From Lactarius indigo (Eukaryota > Basidiomycota > Agaricomycetes > Russulales > Russulaceae): a DNA stretch of 64,000 nt. The DNA lies in the NCBI GenBank assembly GCA_025766275.1, contig JAFKAC010000003.1, positions 1,116,001 through 1,180,000 of the forward strand, given 5' to 3'. Below are positions 1 through 9,994 of the stretch, in pieces. Positions within the stretch are counted from its first letter, which is position 1; each line of letters starts with the position of its first letter. The position numbers and the translations under genes are program-made. The notes beneath the pieces are model-generated. The model was not told where the DNA came from. It was given only the letters and a program-made list of their open reading frames with translations, and did not search any database.

Positions 1-305
1 GCCTCACAAAAAGTAGATGGACGGACAAGGTCTTCGGGGACCTCATCTGGGACTGGCTGCGTATCTCTGAGACATCCCGAGCTGATGCCAGTGAACTTTA
101 GGAGACTTTGATTGGATCAGCAAACGACGGCGATGGAATTGACACAAGTGACCCCCAAAAAAGGATTTTGGGCGAACTAGACGAGCGCTGTGGAAAGGTT
201 TACAATGAGTTCATTCAATCAGGGTATAAGCACCTTCAAACCATTAGGAAGTTTTCTAACTGGAGAGATGTTATGGATTTTAACGGCGAGTTATTGAACA
301 AGTAG
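1..305 (+). CDS. possible 3' end of a gene entering from the left
   Basis: An open frame with peptide-like composition runs from the left edge to a TAG at 99-101 and continues in the same frame from 102 to a TAA at 303-305. The bases before 102 (CTTTAG) could be an intron acceptor, which would make 102-305 a last exon encoding an acidic, charged C-terminus of about 67 residues. No family is recognised. The alternative is chance open frames in a gene-poor region. Only the uninterrupted frame is seen; that it is a gene is inference. Confidence 0.2.
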
Positions 306-2722
306 CATTATTACTTTCTTTTGTCTTCTGTTACCGCTACCATTTCCAATTCGCTCTAATATTGTTAGACTGTCTTTCTCTCTAAATGTCACAAAGATAT
401 GTTCAGCCCAACCCGAGGTGTCAGTGGTGGTGCAACTTGCTGAGCAGTTTTCCGCAGCGGGAATGATATAAATTCTGATTTCTAGGTTCGATCTGCAAGG
501 ACTGAGCGCTCGCGTCACAGCTGCGGTTCGGGCTCAGTGTTTGCGAAGGACGTATCACAACTGTTGTTTCGGTACGAGTACCCACTGCGGTCAGCCTGTT
601 CAATCTATATTTCATTGCTAGAAGGGCGGTATTAGGTGCGAGTGCAGGTTCCGCTCTCGGCGAGAGAACGAGAGGTGTCAGCGTCCCTGGTCCTGCGTTA
701 AAACCGCGAGGTAGGAATTTCGGCGCTATCCTGGGCGTCTGCTCCGTCTTTTCGCGGGACTTGGGTGGCAGCTGCGATGAGACGGTATCGTCCGTCGCGG
801 AGAGAAGAGCGGGTGGTATAGTCGCGCCAGTGTCCATGGCAGCTTTTATGGCAGTCTTGAATGAGCGCGTCGAGGACGGCATAACCCTTAGTTTTGATGA
901 TTGTAAATGGCGACACCTTTTGGCGGACTTGGGGTCCTTATATTGGGGGACACAGACCTTGGCCGAAGCCCAGTGGTTGTCTATCATATGTATTTGCATT
1001 ATACCCGCGATGCTAGGTCAGTATTTGGTACCAAAGGGAAACTGTAGTCGAATGCCCACCGGTTCTGGTAGCCCATTCCCAGTCAATCAGGCTGAAATGA
1101 AGGTAATCTATCAAAAGCTCAAGCGCACTACATTCACTGTCAATCATACCTGTTTGAACATCTCCAGAATAGTTACCTACACCATTTTGTTCGTTGGTGG
1201 GGCATCACCGAGCGGCCGCATTGGGGTCGTCGTCGTAGTCAGGCTTGCACATAGTACCTTTGTTGTCTAAAGGTAGACCCATGCGACTTGCGACTCGCAG
1301 AAAAGCATCCCCAGTGTCGTTGTCGTTGTCGTTACCCAGTTCGAATCTTGAGTTGGCGGAGCATCATCGTCATTGGGGTCGCATGCACTTTCGTTGTGAT
1401 TCACCACCCCATGTGTAACTACGAGACACCCAGTAATTCAGAGGGCGTTGCTCCTCTCTTGTCGGCAGAGTGACCCCTCATCCTTTTCAATTCGCAGCTA
1501 CCCAGAGATTCGACCACAGAGATATGAAAAAGGTTTGCTCACCGTGACGCCGCTTGTGCGGCGTGTAATACGGCCCCGGCGTAAACGGCCGAAGATTTTG
1601 GAACTGGCAAGAACGGCGACAGTGAAAAGAGAAGCAATGAGCGCTCTACACGTCGTGGTCGCAAATTGGTATGCTCAAGGGTCTCTTGAAAGACATGGTG
1701 CCAAGTTGCGGGTTGCAGAGGCGCGGCGGACCCTTGTCCGCTTGCGGTTGGAACGGAACTCTGGGAATGAAGGCAGTCGAGTCAAGCATTTAGTAGTCAC
1801 ACTGATAGTCAGACAAACAGGTACCTTGACGTAGTGAATGGATTGAGGCGGAGGGACATTATTATGACCAAAGATGTGGACAGTGCGGAGGTCATTATTG
1901 GTCTCGTTCTTGAACTAAAAATTTGTGGCTATTGGGAGTGAGCTGCGGCACCTAGATAGTGCAAGACCGAGAGCCGAGGAAAGGTTGGTGTAAGTGCGAC
2001 AGAAAACACGAACGTATTTGTACTCACATGCACGAATGCCTTTGAGTGTCACGGTGGGGCGTCCAAAATGATACTGCCAGTGAATGCGCCTGCGTGGGGT
2101 GTGCTAGCCGATGTCGACCGGGACTATAGCCGGGATGGGGTGCCAGTGTTGATTACAGCTGGTTCCATAACGATTGTCCCCTGTCATTTTGAGATCATAG
2201 TCGGCCATCCAAAACTCGAGAGCAGGATTCATAATTAAGTCGAGGGAGAAATTCTCAGAAAATCAGGTTGTCTCACATAATTAAGGTTATAGAATAGTTG
2301 TCTTGTAACAATTGGGGTTGTGAAGTGGTTATCTGTGTTGCTCTGCTCGGGAGCTGTGCCATCTCGGTGGCGGAGTTACCCATTCAAACCTCGCCTATGT
2401 CCAAAAAATGGTCACCAGGGGACAATCGTTATGGAACTAGCTGTATAGTACTGTGACAAAATCGCAAGATAAAGGGCCACCAGTGTAGATCTCGGTCTTC
2501 AGGATGACAAGTCTATTTCTTTTGCTGGTGAGCGCCAATGAGTTTATCTAAACAACCATTGATCTCCGGTGTCCCAGGCCGCGATCGATGAGCAGATTCC
2601 GGCCAGTACCGTGACGGTTTGGTCTCCTCGACTGACTTACGCCAATCATCCCAACCCTGTAGCTACCACCAAGGCTACCGCAAGATCTATTGAAGTTGGT
2701 CATCTTGTTAATACCGGTTCAG
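306..2722. other. gene-poor stretch left of the D-amino-acid oxidase
   Basis: No convincing gene is visible. Several open frames of 60-190 codons occur on both strands (for example 421-999 minus, 761-1270 plus), but they overlap each other, lack recognisable domains and show no consistent splice structure. The stretch holds a short GTCGTT microsatellite near 1315-1335 and a 29-bp inverted repeat at 2155-2444, listed separately. Confidence 0.5.
2155..2444. repeat. 29-bp inverted repeat with about 230-bp spacer
   Basis: Positions 2155-2183 and 2416-2444 are reverse complements at 28 of 29 positions; the single mismatch is G2161 against A2438. Taken as a unit, the ends read ACAGCT...AGCTGT, which could be a small non-autonomous element or a solo hairpin. 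Read the other way, the inner ends are CCCCTG (2178-2183) and CAGGGG (2416-2421), resembling hAT terminal repeats facing outward. No flanking target duplication is obvious, so the mobile-element origin is inference. Confidence 0.55.
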
Positions 2723-4158
2723 ATGTCGCAGAAGCATGTTGTCATACTCGGAGCCGGGGTTATTGGACTTACTATTGCGCATGTCTTGACTGAGGATGCG
2801 GGTTTCAAAGTCACGATCGTAGCGCGAGATATGCCAGAAGATCTCACTAGTCAAGCGTTTGCTAGCCCGTGGGCTGTGAGTCACCTATTATAATCTTTGC
2901 GTTGTGCTCACTTTCGCCTTCTCGTCTGCAGGCTGCCGATTGGTCACCTCTGACAACCGACGGTCGCCTTATGAGTTGGGAAAAGCATACATTGTACGTC
3001 GAGGAGGCGATGTCCCGAAGCACGTTTGATATCTAGACACGGCTCTCTAGTGATAAATTCTGGAGTATGATACCGACGGGGTTAGTAATGGTGCGATATT
3101 CTACTTTCGTCCTCTCCCACATCCTGAACACAAATGTCGCTCCCAGAAACTTCCGTCCCGGATATATTTTGGAGCAGACATTGTCGAGAAGGCATCTCAG
3201 TGGAAGGATATCGTGCGCGATGTAAGCTGGTCCAGCATTTAAGTGATCGATCTAACCCGGATCTGCATCAGTTCCGCGTATTGCCTAGTGATCACCCCCT
3301 GCCGCCCAAGGCGAGAGGCGGAGTGCAGTTTGACTCGTATTCAGTGAACCCTGAGGTTTATCTTCCATGGCTGAAGTCGCAGTTAGAGGGTAGGGGTGTT
3401 AGTTTCGTGAGACGTCGGGTCAGTGGTTTGGACGAAGCTAGCGAATTGGCTGGAGAGGGTGGCGCGGTAATCAACGCGACCTCACTTGGTGAGCCTCCGG
3501 AACAAATCTGGGAGATGATGATATACCCATGCGTCGGTCCAAGGTGCACGTTCCCTTCTTGGTGTAGAGGATACGAAGGTGTATCCAATACGAGGTCAGG
3601 TCGTGCTTGTGCATGCGCCAAGTGTAAACGAGTGTGTGGTCTTTTTGCCAGAAGGTAAGCGCCCGCATTGCTCGAGCTCCTACTAATAGCGACACCAGAC
3701 ACCACCAAGGTGACGTATTTGATACCACGGGCCGCTACACCTGGCATGGTTTTGGTTGGAGGGACATTTCAGCCTAATAATTGGGACACATCACTCAGCA
3801 TTCCGACTGCTCGTGACATCTTAGCTCGGGCGAAGGAGCTGGTGCCCGCGTTGGCTGAGCCCACTACACGTATTCAGGCTCACAATGTGGGGCTCCGGCC
3901 TGGGCGCGAAGGGGGCCCACGTGTCGAGGCACAGTTTGTTGACCTTCCGAGCGAGGATGCGCTGGTCCCTAAACTGTCCGAGGCTTCGGGGAAGGCAAGG
4001 TCGATTTTGGTCGTTCACGCCTACGGATTCGGGTGAGCGATAAGATTTCGAATTTCCTCATTCCCAGGCTGATCTCCATTAGGCCCGCTGGCTACCAACA
4101 GTCATGGGGCGCAGCTGAGGAGACTGTTCGGTTGCTGAAGGAGAATTTACTCAAATAA
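2723..4158 (+). CDS. D-amino-acid oxidase (FAD flavoprotein)
   Basis: Oxidises D-amino acids to keto acids with release of ammonia and H2O2. Exons 2723-2875, 2932-2993, 3051-3090, 3147-3221, 3272-3488, 3568-3654, 3699-4032 and 4083-4158 sum to 1044 nt, 347 aa, the usual length for the family. The N-terminus has the FAD dinucleotide motif GAGVIGLT (residues 10-17). Family landmarks follow: TGLVMKLPSR (residues about 81-90), KVYPIRGQ, and the C-terminal [15 protein letters not shown]. The first ATG precedes the Rossmann strand directly, as expected. The protein ends in LLK, without the SKL-type peroxisomal signal found on many D-amino-acid oxidases, so its location is open. The least certain junction is 3488/3568. 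Family assignment is firm; substrate preference is not visible. Confidence 0.93.
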
Positions 4159-5768
4159 TTTGGAGGAATGATAACGACAGATCAAACACACAGGCCCTCG
4201 TATTTGTGTCATGCAGGCACCAGACTGGGATTCTTACCCGAGGGTTTCTTCTGTATTCCGAAGCACCTGTGCCTTCTATTTTTCGCTTCTTGTGCACATA
4301 TCTTCAAACGAGTTGTGAATCGAAAGTTTATGCTAGTTCGTCAGGACGGAATGCATCCGCATGGCGCCAGTGATTATAACCAAATTCGAGGGTTTTCATT
4401 CGCAATACATCCCAACAGTTATTGTAATCACCAACACACATGGCCATTCACATCTACCCTTGGATCACTTATTTTCTCATCAACCCTGGTATCGGTGGCG
4501 TCACCTTCGCACAAGTATGCGAAATATCATGCCCCCGACAGGCTCTTCACAGTCGTCCACCTTGCTCAGAACCTTCTCCGCACAAAGACCCGAGTGTCCT
4601 AGTGAGGGTCGCTATCGCCGTCGCAAAATAACTCCGTTCTCTACTGCTTCCGGATCTGCGCATGTCACGCATGCTGTAGTCAATTGTGCCGATCCTGGGG
4701 CTCATTCTTGAGTTCCTTCGCGACCCCGCCCAGTGCAATTTATCCATTTCATCGCTAACGCCACCCCCCAAAATGACTTATACATCGGAGACGATATGAA
4801 TTCCATCCCATATTCCCGATTTGGTTGCGCACGGAGCACAGGGTGGCAATAACGGTCTAATTCTTGCGAGTGAAGCTACGATACGCGTCAGTGCCGATTG
4901 GCGGGATGATTGCCCACTTGAGATAAGAACATATGTTCGTGGCATTTGTATTAACTTACTGTATCGTGCGTCGCCGTTCCTTACGCGAGCATTTGATATT
5001 CCACGAGGATCCGCTAATTTTCTCGTGTATCGGCTTTCTGTGAAACAAGGGGCCGAAAATCCAGGCGCTTCACTCCTACTTTTCTCACAGCGGTGACACT
5101 TTCCACGTGCCTCTGGTGCCTATTCCCGCGGCCTGATCCCGCGGCCTGATAGCAAAGTCGCGTCTTGTGGGGCCTTGTAAAGCTTGGCGGGTTTGTAAGC
5201 CGTTGACCCTCACCCTCCTCCGGGTTTCAAGCTTCAAGTTTGAGTACTACTTTGGTCCTGGGTCTCGTGGACAGCTTGTAATCCATCGACGTTGTATCTG
5301 AGAAGGATTTGTTCTATCAGCTGCGGACCACCGTTGAGCCGGCACGGGAGCTCGACTACCTAGCACCCTTTTTGGTCAACGCGACAGTGGATCCACGTAG
5401 TGCCTTCTCCCGAGACTCGGAGTCACCTCCCGGCAACAGTGACGATAAAGCTCAGTTCTCTCTACGAAAATTTCCGAGAATGTCACTAGCTCCAGGCAGA
5501 AGGCTCGGCATCCCACGTTCCATATCTGAGACCATGACGACCTTCTCCGCTTTTTCGGTAGCAGCTTGCTCTCACGACATGTTCTCATTTCTTGCTTCGT
5601 ATACCGGATCGGGAGACCTCACGTGGAGAGGTTCATGCTTCTCTTCCTACATACTCCCATCTACCCTAGAACACGATCCCGCTCGCCATGCCGTTGCAAA
5701 CACGCGCCTTACAATTTCCCCCGAGCAGCGTCGTGTGGTGCTTGTGCTTTACGGGAAAGTTCAGGAAC
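4159..5768. other. intergenic stretch, no supported gene
   Basis: Open frames of 90-155 codons (4168-4602, 4821-5096, 5309-5773, all plus) show no domain, no signal peptide and no mutually consistent splice sites. The 5309-5773 frame runs into the TATA box of the protease downstream, which argues against it. A short direct repeat, CCCGCGGCCTGAT twice, lies at about 5126-5150. Confidence 0.45.
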
Positions 5769-5775
5769 TATAAAG
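5769..5775 (+). promoter_or_regulatory. TATA box of the aspartic protease gene
   Basis: TATAAAG lies 87 bp before the protease ATG, followed by a pyrimidine-rich leader, the usual arrangement for a strongly expressed fungal secreted-enzyme gene. Assignment rests on position and sequence only. Confidence 0.55.
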
Positions 5776-5861
5776 GCCCATTAGCATTCCCATGATTTCG
5801 TTGTGATCCAGTTGTGATTCACTCCTGCCTCTTCAATCACCTTCTTGTCTCAGCTCGAGCC

Positions 5862-7439
5862 ATGTTCCCGACTGCCACTCTCACTGCTTTCCTTTTGCTG
5901 GTCGTCAGCGTCGCAGCAAATCCCATCGTCGTTCGCAAACCACCGGTCTCGTTGTCCTTCGCTCGGCACCTCAACATAACCGGCACCCATGACCTCATCA
6001 AGAAGGATCAGGCTCGCGCAAAGAACCTAGTTTCTGTCAGCAAAGCAAAGCAAAGCGGCACCTTGAGCTCCGCTGCGGTCGTCAGCGTCGGTGTGACCAA
6101 CGTTGCCGTCGTTTACCAGGCCAGCGTCGGCGTCGGCAGCCCCGCCACTTCCTGTGAGTGACGCTGCTCCATCTTTGGCATATGGTTCCAAGACCCGCTT
6201 TTAGATAATCTCCTCATCGACACGGGAAGCTCGAACACCTGGGTAGGAGCTGGAAAGGCCTATGTTCGGACTAGCACCAGTGTGCAGACACGGGACAGTG
6301 TGGTAAGTATCGCACTTTCGAATCAGCAGTCCAGCGCCAACCAATCCCTATCCACCAGTCTGTGACATATGGATCTGGGTCGTTCTCTGGTGGGTATCTC
6401 TCTATCATGGAAGTCACCTTTGCTATAATCCGACCCCCCTTTCTTCAGGCACTGAGTTCACGGATACCGTGACGATCGGCCCTGGGCTCGTTATTCCCGG
6501 GCAATCCATAGGTGTTGCCTCAACCTCTACTGGTTTCGCTGGTTTCGACGGTATCCTCGGGTGAGTGCAAAGCTCAACGCTTCGAATCTACGCCGACACT
6601 TTTATTTCCTAGGATCGGTCCTGTCGATTTGACACTTGGCACCTTGTCTCCAGACACAAATACCCCCATTCCCACAGTCACCGACAACCTCTTCAGGCAG
6701 GGAACCATCACATCTAACCTTGTTGCCGTGTCTTTTGAGCCCACGACCACGACATCGGTCAAGAACGGCGAGTTAACGTTCGGCGGCACTGACTCCACTA
6801 AGTTCACTGGAACGCTCACGTTCATGTGAGCACGCATTTTCACTGAGCTCTAACTTTAAGACGTCCACGCTCACACAAACCTGGGTAGCCCCGGTACGAC
6901 GACTTTCCCTGCCAGTGAATTCTGGGGTATCAACGAGTCCATCCGATACGGTGCATCGACCACCATCTTATCGACCACCGCCGGTATTGTCGACACTGGA
7001 ACCACCCTCATCCTCCTCGCCACTGGTAAGTTCCTCGTTGCTCTTAACCAGATGTCGTGTAAAAACCAATGACACTCGCGTAGACGCGTTCAACCGCTAC
7101 AGAACCGCGACTGGTGGCGTCAATGACGCCGCCACGGGCCTGCTCAGAATTACCACGACCCAGTTCAACAACCTTCAGTCGCTCTTCTTCACAACCGGGG
7201 GCAGGACATTCGAGCTCACCGCGAACGCGCAGATCTGGCCACGCGCACTCAACACGTTCATTGGCGGTACTTCGGCCAGGATCTATCTAATTGTCAACGA
7301 CCTCGGCTCGCCCTCCGGACAGGGCCTCGACTTTATCAACGGCTACACATTCCTCGAGCGATTCTATTCCGTCTTTGATACTGCCAACAACCGTGTTGGC
7401 TTTGCCACCACCTCGTTTACCACGGCCACGACCAATTGA
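5862..7439 (+). CDS. secreted aspartic protease, polyporopepsin type (family A1)
   Basis: Pepsin-fold endopeptidase, secreted as a zymogen. Exons 5862-6153, 6205-6302, 6359-6389, 6449-6560, 6613-6825, 6889-7025 and 7084-7439 sum to 1239 nt, 412 aa. Residues 1-18 form a hydrophobic signal peptide ending near VSVAA. A basic propeptide of roughly 70 residues follows. The first catalytic motif is LLIDTGSSNTW, the flap is YGSGSFSGTEF, and the second catalytic motif is IVDTGTTL. The C-terminal part has the family pattern GYTFLERFYSVFDTANNRVGFA. All three motifs are intact, so an active enzyme is expected. A TATA box and pyrimidine-rich leader precede the start. The family is typical of wood- and litter-decaying basidiomycetes; the substrate in vivo is unknown. 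Confidence 0.95.
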
Positions 7440-7673
7440 TGGGACAAGTTTGGGTGGCGGCCATTACGTCAGATCTGCAGCATCTGCCAAGTGGACGGCC
7501 TGAGTGAATAGATAGAGAGTGTAATTCTTTTTTATTGTTTTATTGGTATCATAGTTTGATTTACTCTCATTGGTTTTTCCCATGGATGTCTCGTGTCTTT
7601 CCCTTGGTATAAAATTATCAGTGCATCACGTGAATTTATTGGAGTGATACTACGCCATAAAGCTGCATAAAGG

Positions 7674-7696
7674 CTGAGGCCTGAGGCCTGAGGCGT
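7674..7696. repeat. GCCTGAG short tandem repeat
   Basis: About three copies of a 7-bp unit (GCCTGAG) lie between the convergent 3' ends of the protease gene and the RING gene. The rest of 7440-7935 is a 3' intergenic stretch with no gene visible. Confidence 0.6.
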
Positions 7697-7935
7697 GGGA
7701 CAGACGAAGTTGCTGCATCCAAGCCTTGTGCGGATCAGAGTTCGCTTGATTAAAAAAATTGTGGAAAAAGGTCGCGTGGATATGACGTGGAGTGCTCGCA
7801 ATACTCTAACGCGAACCCTCTATTTGGATGTGCACGTGTGAGTCGACAACATCAAAATCTCCGACAACCAGAACCCCCATGTCTCGTAGCTATGTCTCGT
7901 AGATGTCGTAAGGTAAGCATAATTTAGGATTCCAC

Positions 7936-9494
7936 CTAGTCCAACCATGCACCAGGAACGCCCCCGTGTTCCCACTCCTCGCGTGGGGCTAGATTTCGGT
8001 TCGTCCTCGAGCTGTTGCTACCACTGCCACTACCACCCATGATATTGAAAAATTGGCCGAACATGCTCCCATTCGGAGAGGTGTCGGGTCTTGTCCCCCG
8101 GTTGACTTGGGGAGGTCCGGGACTGCCAGACCCACTGGCTGGACCATTGGGTGGGTGATGCTCAGGCTGTGGCACCAACTGGAATCTGTTATAACGTAAG
8201 TAAGGCACGTATTTCGGACCACACACACATACCTGCAAACGGGGCAAGTACCACTAGACTTCAGCCACGGCATTATGCAACCCTCATGGAATGGGTGTGT
8301 GCAAGGAAGTGTTACGATCACTTGGTCGTCCGGATCCTCGGTAGTCAGCGAAAATTGTTCTTTGCACACTGCACAATCCCGTTCCAATAGCGGAGCTGCA
8401 AGTGTTCAGTACAAATGCACTGGCATTTGAATTACACTCACATCCTTCCTCTAATACCTCCCGTTGAAGCTTCGTCATAACTTCGTCCGTGGCCGGAACT
8501 GGACGGGATGAATTCCCCTGTTCCATGATTTGAGTGATGATCTGGTCCAAAGCTATAACGCCTCAGTTCTTCCCCTCGCTTTGTCACTTTGAGTTACCTA
8601 CCTTCCTGATTGAAAACATAATCCCCCCATCTTCCGTCCTCAGGCCCCCCCAATAAGCCGAGGCCGCTAAAAGGATCCGCGTGTCCTTCCCTCCCCGCAC
8701 GTTGTGTTAGCATCGCGAGAAGGTATTGAGCCATTAATGAACCCCCGATTGGATGTCCCCCTCCGCCAGGAGCCCTGCAAACAATATTAAAAGGTTGTGT
8801 AGAAGCAAGTTTTCACATTGTCGCGCACCCTCGTCGATTTATGCCAGACGTTGGTGGACCAGCGACCACAATTGTCTGAGACCCATCTGGGCCGCGATTG
8901 ATCCCCAAACGAAAACCAGCTCCGCCCTGAATCAGGGATTAGAAATGGGATGACTGTATTAGGGATGACGGATACACACTGCGCTTCCCCGCTCGGGGGT
9001 GGGTGGACCGCTTGAACTCCTACGTTGGGGTCGCGGAGCATTCATAAGTTGTGAAAGACCTACTGCGAGAGCCCGGGATAAGGTTGATGAATGCCGGATA
9101 TGAGATCGGAGCGTACGGAAGAAATCCTCAAATCCAGGGTTGCCACCGAGAGTAGCACCATTATCCAAAGGGGGACCCGACGCCTGGAAGCTGCGTGGGT
9201 CATCCACCTCGCTCTCGATCTGCAGAAGAGGAGTCGTATTGAGTGAGGGAGTAAATAAATGCGGTCTACCAACCTTCTCTACAAAGGTGCCATTGCAAGA
9301 TGCACAGTGGGGATCGGGAACCTGAAGGAGGCCATCACTTGCTCTGCTTGACTAGTTTTAGGTTCGCGAGGTTTTCTACATACCATTAACGGCCTCATCT
9401 CAGCTTGACACTGGCAGTAACAGTGAGTAGGAGAGGGAAGAATGAGCTGGAAACTCACCTCATGGCAGTACCACATCGGCTCTCTGGAAGACAT
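7936..9494 (-). CDS. RING-H2 E3 ubiquitin ligase, RNF115/RNF126 type
   Basis: Transfers ubiquitin from an E2 to substrates. Exons, in transcript order, are 9494-9459, 9410-9384, 9321-9274, 9219-8980, 8926-8829, 8774-8602, 8552-8442, 8395-8233 and 8185-7936; they sum to 1146 nt, 381 aa. The N-terminus carries a small zinc ribbon, WYCHECQAEMRPLM then CASCNGTFVEK (residues about 8-36), as in the BCA2/RNF126 ubiquitin-binding zinc finger. The middle is Gly-rich. The C-terminal half has the RING-H2 domain with all eight ligands: CAVC, then CTHPFHEGCIMPW, then CPVCR, preceded by the conserved EVMTKLQREVLEEG helix. The start was chosen because it leads straight into the zinc ribbon. It is divergent from the aldehyde dehydrogenase gene. 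Substrates are unknown. Confidence 0.93.
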
Positions 9495-9994
9495 ATTTCT
9501 TGAAGATGCGAGGAAGGAGGTGGTAAGATTGAAAAGGGCGTTGGGGTACAATGATGAGTGGTGTTGTGTCAGCTCAGGCTCTATGACGTGAGCAGTCTCC
9601 CTTCTATAAGAGGCGACACTCTCGTTCCTTCTCGAGCCATCTTCCGTATTCCATCTTCCGACCCTAAGACCTATGTTATTCGGCTCTGTGCAATTGGTAG
9701 GTTTCACCTATGTTTCCCCTTTGCAATGACCAGATGAAAATTGCTGTTCCCTATTATTCGAATCATATGAGAGTAATCCTCGAGTATCACTGATCCTAAT
9801 TATCACAAGTTACAAGACCCTTTGTTGGCGGCTCTGCTGATTGATCATGGCTTGGCTCACAGGATTACCATAAATGGATACAATATTTGTAAGCAACGAA
9901 ACGGGTCCAACTTCGGTAAACAAGCATCAACACCGCGTGGTTGTCACGCGTGGTCGTTCCTTTGTTCAAAATTCAACTTGTTTTCATCTGGGCC
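9495..9994. promoter_or_regulatory. divergent intergenic region between the RING and aldehyde dehydrogenase genes
   Basis: About 500 bp separate the two divergent start codons and should hold both promoters. No clear TATA box or shared operator stands out. Overlapping short open frames here look like chance. Confidence 0.4.

Noticed and set aside
421..999. 192-codon minus-strand open frame near the left edge
   Set aside because: No domain or splice structure, and overlapping frames on the other strand are equally long; the base composition simply has few stops.
2335..2410. Possible tRNA-derived (SINE-like) segment with a B-box-like ATTCAAACC
   Set aside because: No credible A box at the right distance, no cloverleaf could be folded by eye, and only one copy is present in the window.
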